A DNA stretch of 64,000 bases from Telopea speciosissima (taxonomy: Eukaryota; Streptophyta; Magnoliopsida; Proteales; Proteaceae), in the NCBI RefSeq assembly GCF_018873765.1, contig NC_057918.1:7758862-7822861 (forward strand), read 5' to 3'. Within the stretch, counting starts at the first letter, position 1; the number at the start of each line of letters is the position of its first letter. Below the pieces are notes generated by a model. That model saw only the letters and a list, made by a program, of their open reading frames with translations, had not been told where the DNA came from and did no database searches. Both the position numbers and the translations under genes were made by a program. This document shows, piece after piece, positions 56,617 through 64,000 of the stretch.

Positions 56617-57413
56617 TAAAAAAAAGATATGATTTTCGTTTTTTGATGATATATTGAAGTTAAGTCTTAGTGTCACAACCAGACGGTTTTACATATTGGT
56701 ATTAGTGGATAACGATACCTGATTGATACAAATCGACTGATATGGTATGGACATTTTTTTTGATAAAAAAACGATGTTTTAACACGTGTCAACCGATATG
56801 CGTTTGGTGTTGAATTAAGCTCTTTTTTTATGTCAACTTAGTCATTTGGTGTCGAATGTCAAATGTTACCATTATAGCTGATTCTATTATGAACCATGTT
56901 AGCTCCATTTTAAACTAGGTTGCGCCTAATCCACTTAGTGTTGATTTTAAAACTTCAAACACATATATATCTTAGGTTTTGTATGTTTGAATTGAACGAT
57001 TCAAAAGGCATTTTTCCACATATTTCGTATAACTTTATTTGGTATGAAAATCAAGGACTGTGTTGGTCAATAGGAATTGTCTCTAGTGTGGGTCTCTCAA
57101 TTGAAATAAAATCTTTTTCCTACTAAGGGGCAAATGAACTAGTTTTTATGTCAATTTTAGTATGATAAAATATACATAGTTTGGACATATGGGCGAATTT
57201 CGGGGTCAAATATTCACATTTCACCGTAATTTAACCTACAAGGTTATTTTTGTACTTTTACTTGAACCAATCATTGACGTGTTAAAGATGCAGGAAAAAT
57301 CTATAAATCCACCAATGTAACATCCCTTGGTTCTCAAAAAATATTCATCTATGGAACCCTTTCCTTCTTAGCAAATATAAGTATTGGGAATAGGTTATTT
57401 TAATCTGTCTGCG

Positions 57414-57415
<2 letters not shown>

Positions 57416-57450
<35 letters not shown>

Positions 57451-57528
57451 CATAAAATGACCTCTCTACGCCTTATGTATGAAACTCTCTCTACATAAAA
57501 TGACCTCTCTACGCCCTATGTATGAAAT
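57416..57528. repeat. (TC)n run and adjoining 35-bp tandem duplication
   Basis: A TC run at 57416-57448 is followed by two copies of ACATAAAATGACCTCTCTAC, each continued by GCCTTATGTATGAAA or GCCCTATGTATGAAA. Confidence 0.8.
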
Positions 57529-58324
57529 CATTTGGTCACTCCTCATTGGTCTGCTCCCCTATACCTCTTTCTTAGAGAATTTCTTAGAGAACCTTCTCCA
57601 TAAAGTATACTATAGAGAGAGATAATAGAATTTTAGTAACAAGTTGACACTAAACTTTAGCCCTAGTTTTTTCCTTTTAGGATTCTTCTTAGAAAAAAAA
57701 TAGTGTGAAGGTAGGAAGCAGCATAAAGGAATGCACCAATGGATAGCAACAAAATAAAATCAACCCTAGGAGGACAGGGTTATTTCAGGTGAGAAGAAGC
57801 GAGATAGATATAGATTTATTAGCATACCCTAACCAAACAACTCAGAAAACCGTTTTTATGACAAACAATGTACTTTAATAAGCTTGCACACAAAAAAAAT
57901 GTGAATTAATAAGCAACTCTTTTTATGCAACACAACATGATATGAATCCATGAGGAATCATGATCACAATCCATGGGGCAATCCCTAATGTGTTATAGGA
58001 ACCTAGAATTTAAAGCCTTCGATGATCCCTTCTCCTCCGTCGTCCTCTACCACTTGTGTATGTGTGCGTATAGATTAATGCAGGGGTTCCAAATCTATGC
58101 ATGCAACAAAGTTATATATCTATCTGGGGGGTGAATGTTCACGTACGTAAACGACTCACAGCCTATCTATCCCTTCCTGCGGTCAACTTCTTTCCACATG
58201 AAGGATCTAATAACAATAATTGGAGCTGGAAATACATTCTCTTCAACAAAGTGAGTGTCTAATCTAAATCGTTCTCTTATTCCTAATTAACTCCTTTGGT
58301 TATCTATTTCTTTGCAATTCAATC

Positions 58325-58515
58325 AAGGTTTCAAAATACAGAATCGTGGATCAGAGACCAAATTGGATCGATCGAAATCGGTACCCCCCCTGCCCCCAAA
58401 AAAAAACAAAACTAGAATCGATCCTCAAATCTGAATACTCAATGATTCTAGGGTTTCGGACCATGTATCAACCGTATCAAATTGGCCAGAATCGGCCAAA
58501 ACTTTAACCTTCCAC
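58325..58515. repeat. Degenerate repeat rich in AATCG words
   Basis: CCAAATTGGATCGATCGAA, CTAGAATCGATCC and GGCCAGAATCGG recur here, like other patches of this kind in the window. Class unknown. Confidence 0.35.
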
Positions 58516-59319
58516 CTCTCTTAGGAGTTACCAACTTACGATTCAGGATCATTTCCTTTCACTAGCAAATAAATTTGTTAATTGGGACTGATGTGTGCCG
58601 TTATTGCTTTGCAAGGTTGATATGAGTGGATCAGTTAAGCGCAGAAGTTGGGCTGGATCGGAATTAGATGGCTCAATAATGTCCCATCCAAACCTGGGCT
58701 GGATTCTCAATTAGTCTTGGAGGCCCATGAACATTAGTCACATGGAACAGGTAAAGCTGGACCTACCTGAAGAACTATCTATATGGAAACTCCAAGCCAT
58801 CAGTCTAAGGCTCTATTACGCCTGGGTAGAGATGAGCCCAACCTGAGTCTCTTTCATGGAGTCATGGCCTCATGGGGAACTAGAATCAGTTATGAGGGCC
58901 ACAATTGGGCTGGACCTGGTGCCCGGCGGTGGCCTGGTTACTGGTGAGCGAGAGACAATGCCACTTGACCCCAAAGAAAAACTTATTCTAACAGAGTGAG
59001 AAAGGAAAGGAACAAGTATCCTGAGAGGTCCAACTAATAATCGGTCAAGATCTTTCGCTGTCTAAGTTTGACCACCTGGCAACCATTGACGAAATTAAGT
59101 TGACTTTTACCTACCTTATAACGCGGGAGCCGCATTAGATAGGAAAGTAACTGAGTTTGGATTAGGTTCCCATCCAGGGACGCAAGGGGTCAAATTTGGA
59201 CCCTTCATGGGATGTGAGCCCTACACACCGGAGGTGGGTCCCATACCACATGGAAGGCCCAGATCTATCCCCATCATAACTATGGTTAATTAGTGGGGAT
59301 TGTCTCAGATTTCGTCAGC

Positions 59320-59326
59320 TATAAAA
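59320..59326 (+). promoter_or_regulatory. TATA box of the carbonic anhydrase gene
   Basis: TATAAAA lies about 120 bp before a strong donor (AG|GTAAGC at 59441/59442), so the first transcribed exon would be roughly 59350-59441 and noncoding. The following leader intron (59442-60062) ends at CTGCAG, nine bases before the ATG. Confidence 0.6.
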
Positions 59327-60071
59327 CAAAGCACTCACACGTCACAAAGGACAACGCTTTCTTTCAGGCAACAGTTCCTAAATTTGGTTTCTGAACTCTG
59401 ATCCCTAATCCTCTCTCTTTAACTGCAATCAATATTTTTAGGTAAGCGAATATCCTTCGTGGTTGCTTTTTTGGGTTTGATACTCTTCTGATCTCTCTCT
59501 CTCATTTCTTGTTTTTCTCTGATTCCAAGTTCCTGACTTTACCGTTCTGGATTTAGATTCGTTTCAGGTGTCGAAGTCTCGGAGAGTTCCATTTTCTGAT
59601 TTACTTGTTTCAGTTCCAAACTTCCAGGTCAATTCTTTGTACCAGAGTTCTCTTTTCTTTTTCATCTAACGAAATTTCTGATTTCATTCGTATTTTTGAA
59701 GAATTCTCAATTGTTCTGGGAATTATTCAAGAAATTTACTGTTTTCTCTGCAACTACTGATCTCTTCTCCAATCTTACGCACAGGGAGAAAATCACACAT
59801 ATACTTCTTTGTTTCTTCTCCTATATCTCTGGAATGAACACCGTACAATAACTTTTTTATCTTTACCAAAAGAAAAAAGAGAAAAAGTTTACTTATCCGT
59901 TGGCGAATCTAGAACAGATAAAATTCCTGTATTTCAGGAATTTTGGGAGTGATTCGATCTGGCATGAACTGAATATCCGCCCTTATTTCACTGGCCAATT
60001 TAAGCTTTCGAATCTCGTTTTTGGCGAAAGTTTTCTAATTCTTTTTTCCTTGGGAACTGCAGAAGGAAGAC

Positions 60072-63000
60072 ATGGGGAACGAATCATACGAGACAGAGTT
60101 GGCAGGACTTACGAAGCTTCTCAGGTAATCATCTCTCGCTGTCTAAATGTCTATAGCTAGCCTATGTGAATACAAAAAGGGAGTATCAAAATTGGAAGCT
60201 TCCGTATACTCTATATACCATTTGGGTTTCTTCACCTGATGATGACTCAAGTTTTTTGGTTTTTGTTTTTCAGGTTAGATCAGTATTTTAAGAATTATGA
60301 TTTGATCGGTCCGTCGGATCGACCTATTTGAATCAGAATCAGTATCGGACAAGGTCAATTTCGATTCCAGTCGATTTAAATCGGAAATGACCGAGGCCAA
60401 TCCTGATTTTAGTCGATTTGTACGAAAGTTATAAGGTTGAGGCATTTTTTGGTCAATTCCCAACCGATCTAGACCGATTCCTTCAAATTTCGATTTCATT
60501 TTGTTAAACCTTGGGTTAGATGGTTCTAATACCACTTTCTTAAGTTTAGCATGATGCATTACAAGTTGGATAATTCAACCATTTATATTCTCCTATTATA
60601 AAGTGATTCCTTTGTATGTTCATGAACTTTTACTGGTATTCTCTGTAGCTTTTTAATAGTTTTAGATTTTTTCTTGATTTTTTATTTTGTCATTTAGCAA
60701 ATTTGAACATGACGTATAATCAGAAGACCTTTAATATCTAATTAATGGTTTTAATATCTTTTTTTTTTTTGTTTGTGTGGGTTGGGGGATGGGATGTCTT
60801 GCAGCGAGAAAGTAGACCTGGAAACAGTTGCCACTACAAAACTTGACCAAGTAACGGCGGAGTTGCAAGCAGTCGATAACCAAGCGTTTAATCCGATTGA
60901 GCGGTTCTCAACCGGATTCATCCGCTTCAAGAAAGAGAAATATGAGTAAGTACTTGTAGCTCTACTTACCGCACATGTAGTTACTAATTAGTACATACTT
61001 AAGTAGTTGCTCTTTTTCGTACATACTATAGAAATGAAAATCAAAGACTGTTGAGATGATCTTTCCTTTTGCTGGCGAGTTGGTATCCATTATCTACATG
61101 TCAAATATTGTGTGGCCTATCTCAATCATATATGTTGAATCAATAAATCAAAGCTGATTTTTGAACCGTTCCTTAAAGATACACAATCATAAAGTTAAAT
61201 ACATTTAGTTAAAACTTTAAGAAATTACTTGAAACATCATAGATAAAACATTAATTAGCAGGTGAGTGACATGAGCTGGCATTTTGCAGGAAGAATCCTG
61301 CGTTGTTTGGCCAACTGGCCAAGGGTCAAAGCCCTAAGGTAATTATTCTAAATCTCCATTTTAGGTGCCAGCTTGGGTTTGTTAAGCAGCTTTAATTATA
61401 ACGGAAATCTATCTAATTATTAGCACTAAACAATTATGAGTAACACACTAATACTAATAATAGGGATTAAATGGTGGGGTTGTGTGAGGGGTGCAGTTCA
61501 TGGTGTTTGCGTGCTCGGATTCCCGTGTGTGCCCATCCCATGTTTTAGATTTGCAGCCGGGGGAGGCTTTTATGGTCCGCAACATCGCCAACATGGTTCC
61601 GCCATATGACCAGGTAACCATAAATTATTATTTTTTATTTAATCCATGATTCCACTTAATTCACTTTCTACTTATTTAAGTCTCTATAGCATAGTTAATT
61701 AAAATGTGTTTTAAACCCTGGTTTTTTTTGTTTTTTTGTTATTTTTAAATTGATCCCAAAAATACGATAAAAATCTTGATTCCCCAAAAGCAATTTTTTT
61801 ATTGCAAATTAGAAATTTGTTTTCCTCCTAACGAGAGAAGGGTTTTTGTTTTTTGGGTGTTGAAACAGACTAAATACTCTGGTGTTGGAGCGGCCATCGA
61901 ATATGCTGTCTTGCATCTCAAGGTAAATAATTCTATTCTCTTCTATTTCTTAAAAAAGAAAAGACCTGATAAGTCCAAATTGATAGGCCCATTTTTTATA
62001 ATGTAATAAAGAGTGTGTGAGGCCCAGAGGCCCACAATCTTCATAAGTGCGATAAGCCCATTTTTGAAATTGTAATAAAGAGTGTGAGGCCCAGCGGCCC
62101 ACACTATCCCATAAGTGCGCTCGTGCTCTTGTCCAAGGTAGGGTCCACACGCGGCACGGGAGGCTTCTAGATCCCCAAGGCCCAGTCCTCTGAAGTAGAC
62201 AAGATTCTACATCTTTTGGTTTCTATTCTCTCTCCCTATCCTCTTATATCTTTTGGAATCTTTTCCTTGATCATTTATTTTTCATACCTGATAAAGTAAT
62301 TGACTAATTGTGATGTCAAGTAGTGGTCAATGGTGGGACTTGGGAGGCAATGCAATAAATATATATATATATATATATAAATTTATTGTTTGATTTGATT
62401 AATCCAACAATGACCATAAATGAGTACCAACCAGGTGGAGAACATTGTGGTGATCGGACACAGCTGTTGTGGTGGGATAAAGGGTCTCATGTCTCTCCCT
62501 GATGACGGCTCCACCTCTACGTAAGTCTCTTTCTATTATTATTTTGTCCTCTTATGACTTTAGCCTTAACGGATAAGGCTTTTTGTGCACAGCCTTATTT
62601 GCTTGGCCATCTCATCTGATTGGAGAGAAAGTTAGGTCAATTCTGCGTCCCTATTGGACAAAAGAGCCACTGTGTCAACTTTATACAAACACAATCATGC
62701 ATAATTTTATAATGCTTTTTTAGGCTGTGTTTGGTAAGCAGTTTTAGAATACATTCTAGGTTGATAATATATTTTAAAAAAATCATATAAAGTGCAGCCT
62801 TTGTCTTCCACCCATGTTCTTAAACATTTGTACCCACTATTAATTTAACATATGGTCATAATCTTATTTTCTCGGCTGGTGGGTTGGCTTCACTTATTGA
62901 AAGTGAATGTCTGAGGTACACGTCTCGAGTTTGAGACATCCCTCTTGTGTTGCATGCAGATGCCATGAACTCTCCTCTTAATTCTCCTTGTGGATTTTGT

Positions 63001-64000
63001 CTTGGTCCCTTCATGGATCCTAGCCCCATGGTGGGAATTTCAATACCCATAAGAAAAAAAAATTTCTCAACCTCAATATTTTGTGGGTCTTGGGTATTCA
63101 TCCTATAAAGATTTAAATTCTAAATCATAATTAAAGAGAATGAACTACACAACTATACTTTGAAAGCATTTGGAGTCTTGTAGTCTATTTTTTTGAAATT
63201 AATGTTGCATTTAGTATGATTTCTTATAATGCATTCCAAGAAAGAATACCAAACGTAGCTTTGTGCCCTACTACCAGATACTTCATGCTTAGATCAGCAT
63301 TTTTATTTATAAATATTTCTTTGAGGTAAAAGAAATAAAAAGTCTGGTTTCATGTACTTTAAACAACAGCCATAAGAAATATCAAAATAATTATGATACA
63401 TGGTTATTGAACTTTTTGACTTTTTCAAAAAATGATGGCAAAACCAGATGATTTATAATCATTTTCATAATCTAATAATGAAAATGATATACTATATAAT
63501 AGAGTAGCAAAATATTATGCTAGCATGCTAAACATCTGAATTAGAATATGGAATTTGTCAATTTGAGATGTGGCTAGGCCTGAATTGACCTTAACACCCC
63601 CATCAAATGGCCGATGGAATGAAGTCAATTAGTCATCGACGTCAAAAATCTTTTCAATTCCAAGTGAGCCAGCTTTCAGCCGTGTATAATACTAAAAAAT
63701 AAATTAATAAACTCCAACGTCGCCAATTATATCGATCATGGTTCTTCTTTGAGTATTTTTCAACTCTAAAGTTGGTAATTAAAACTGTTATTGCCCATTG
63801 AGGATTTGCAGTGATTTCATAGACGAATGGGTGAAGATCTGCTTACCGGCCAAAGAAAAGGTTAAGTTAGAGAACGGCAGTTTATCCTTATCTCAGCAAT
63901 GCTCCGAATGCGAAAAGGTAAGCCCCCCCCCCTCTCAACTTTTCGTTTAGTAGGGGATCATATTTTGTTTGAGGAGAGAGAATATCAAAGTGAATCTCAT
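60072..64000 (+). CDS. BCA: Beta carbonic anhydrase (partial, C-terminus beyond window)
   Basis: The enzyme interconverts CO2 and bicarbonate. Exons in the window: 60072-60124, 60805-60945, 61290-61338, 61497-61613, 61869-61922, 62435-62520, 63812-63917, giving 202 residues in frame; roughly 55-60 more are expected past the edge. The start [17 protein letters not shown] matches cytosolic-type plant enzymes such as Arabidopsis betaCA2, and no transit peptide is encoded, though an alternative upstream first exon cannot be excluded. Zinc-site motifs are ACSDSRV (C87, D89, R91) and GHSCCGG (H147, C150). Other hallmarks are [46 protein letters not shown] and [17 protein letters not shown]. The residue before the zinc Cys is Cys, where Ala is usual. 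Intron 5 has a tandem duplication and intron 6 transposon material. Confidence 0.95.
60280..60515. repeat. Degenerate repeat in carbonic anhydrase intron
   Basis: GATCGGTCCGTCGGATCGAC, CAGTCGATTTAAATCGG and AACCGATCTAGACCGATTCC recur within the intron after the first coding exon. The class is unknown; it resembles 5205-5405. Confidence 0.4.
61982..62118. repeat. Tandem duplication (69 + 68 bp) in carbonic anhydrase intron 5
   Basis: Unit 1 (61982-62050) and unit 2 (62051-62118) share GATA.GCCCATTTTT, TGTAATAAAGAGTGTG, GAGGCCCAG.GGCCCACA and CATAAGTGC. Differences are few. Confidence 0.85.
62358..62379. repeat. (AT)n microsatellite
   Basis: An AT run of 22 bp, 55 bp before the exon starting at 62435. 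Confidence 0.85.
62722..63262. mobile_element. Probable DNA-transposon-derived segment with inner retroposon, intron 6
   Basis: GGCTGTGTTTGGTAAGC at the left and AGCTACGTTTGGTATTC (right end, other strand) look like degenerate inverted ends. Inside, about 62865-63062, is a stretch with GTCTCGAGTTTGAGAC (B-box-like) that ends CCCATAAGAAAAAAAAA, suggesting a nested SINE or LINE end. Neither boundary is firm. Confidence 0.35.

Larger units (their letters stand above)
52419..59319. other. Spacer between the PPR gene and carbonic anhydrase
   Basis: Seven kilobases with no gene I can confirm. It holds a 50-bp tandem duplication (53471-53577), a possible exon on the minus strand (54595-54725), a T-run (54973-54991), a second tandem duplication (55780-55880), long GA and TC runs (55934-56010, 57416-57448), a family A element (56477-56616), another tandem duplication (57450-57528) and a degenerate AATCG repeat (58325-58515). 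The stretch 58600-59300 is less AT-rich and contains the carbonic anhydrase upstream region. Confidence 0.6.

Noticed and set aside
1-64000. CRISPR arrays, bacterial operons, phage or toxin modules
   Set aside because: No spaced direct repeat arrays or ribosome-binding-site-led gene strings; all genes have spliceosomal introns or plant-type features.

Overview
This is nuclear DNA from a flowering plant, almost certainly a eudicot. Its genes are split by many GT-AG introns, its proteins are recognisable plant housekeeping proteins (three destined for or linked to plastids, one peroxisomal), and the spacers are AT-rich and full of small transposons, SINEs and LINE ends. The species cannot be fixed from the sequence alone. 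All exon models below were built by hand from splice sites and protein family knowledge; reading frame is conserved through every junction listed.

Layout, left to right. 1-5681: intergenic, with miniature transposons, a LINE 3' end and unclassified repeats. 5682-14638 (minus): DXR, the second enzyme of the plastid MEP isoprenoid pathway, 12 exons, with a 1.6-kb LTR-like block inside intron 5. 14639-18729: spacer with a LINE remnant and nested inverted-repeat elements. 18730-30905 (plus): LSF1, a plastid starch-degradation scaffold with PDZ, dual-specificity phosphatase and CBM48 domains, 10 exons. 31784-37823 (minus): an AMSH2-like JAMM deubiquitinase, 12 proposed exons including a GC-AG intron; it converges on LSF1. 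39471-39544 (plus): tRNA-Ile(AAU), with a 3' tRNA fragment 400 bp further on. 41334-48703 (minus): PEX14, the peroxisomal import docking protein, 10 exons. 50913-52418 (minus): an intronless pentatricopeptide repeat protein. 60072 to the window edge (plus): a beta carbonic anhydrase cut off by the window end, with a TATA box and a 5' leader intron.

The genes are not an operon and do not form a pathway cluster; DXR, LSF1 and carbonic anhydrase share a general link to chloroplast carbon metabolism, which is ordinary for a plant gene neighbourhood. I see no convincing unknown system. The most unusual material is in the repeat layer: a short hAT-like miniature element family present at least eight times; retroposed LINE/SINE 3' ends as short as 40 bp with perfect target-site duplications; a MULE-like miniature element carrying a nested Au SINE; an LTR-like block flanked by identical 71-bp direct repeats; and many local tandem duplications of about 30-185 bp. 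Gene-level oddities are the DXR exon 1 donor, the GC-AG intron and MIT-like N-terminus of the AMSH2-like gene, and a Cys-Cys pair at the zinc site of carbonic anhydrase.
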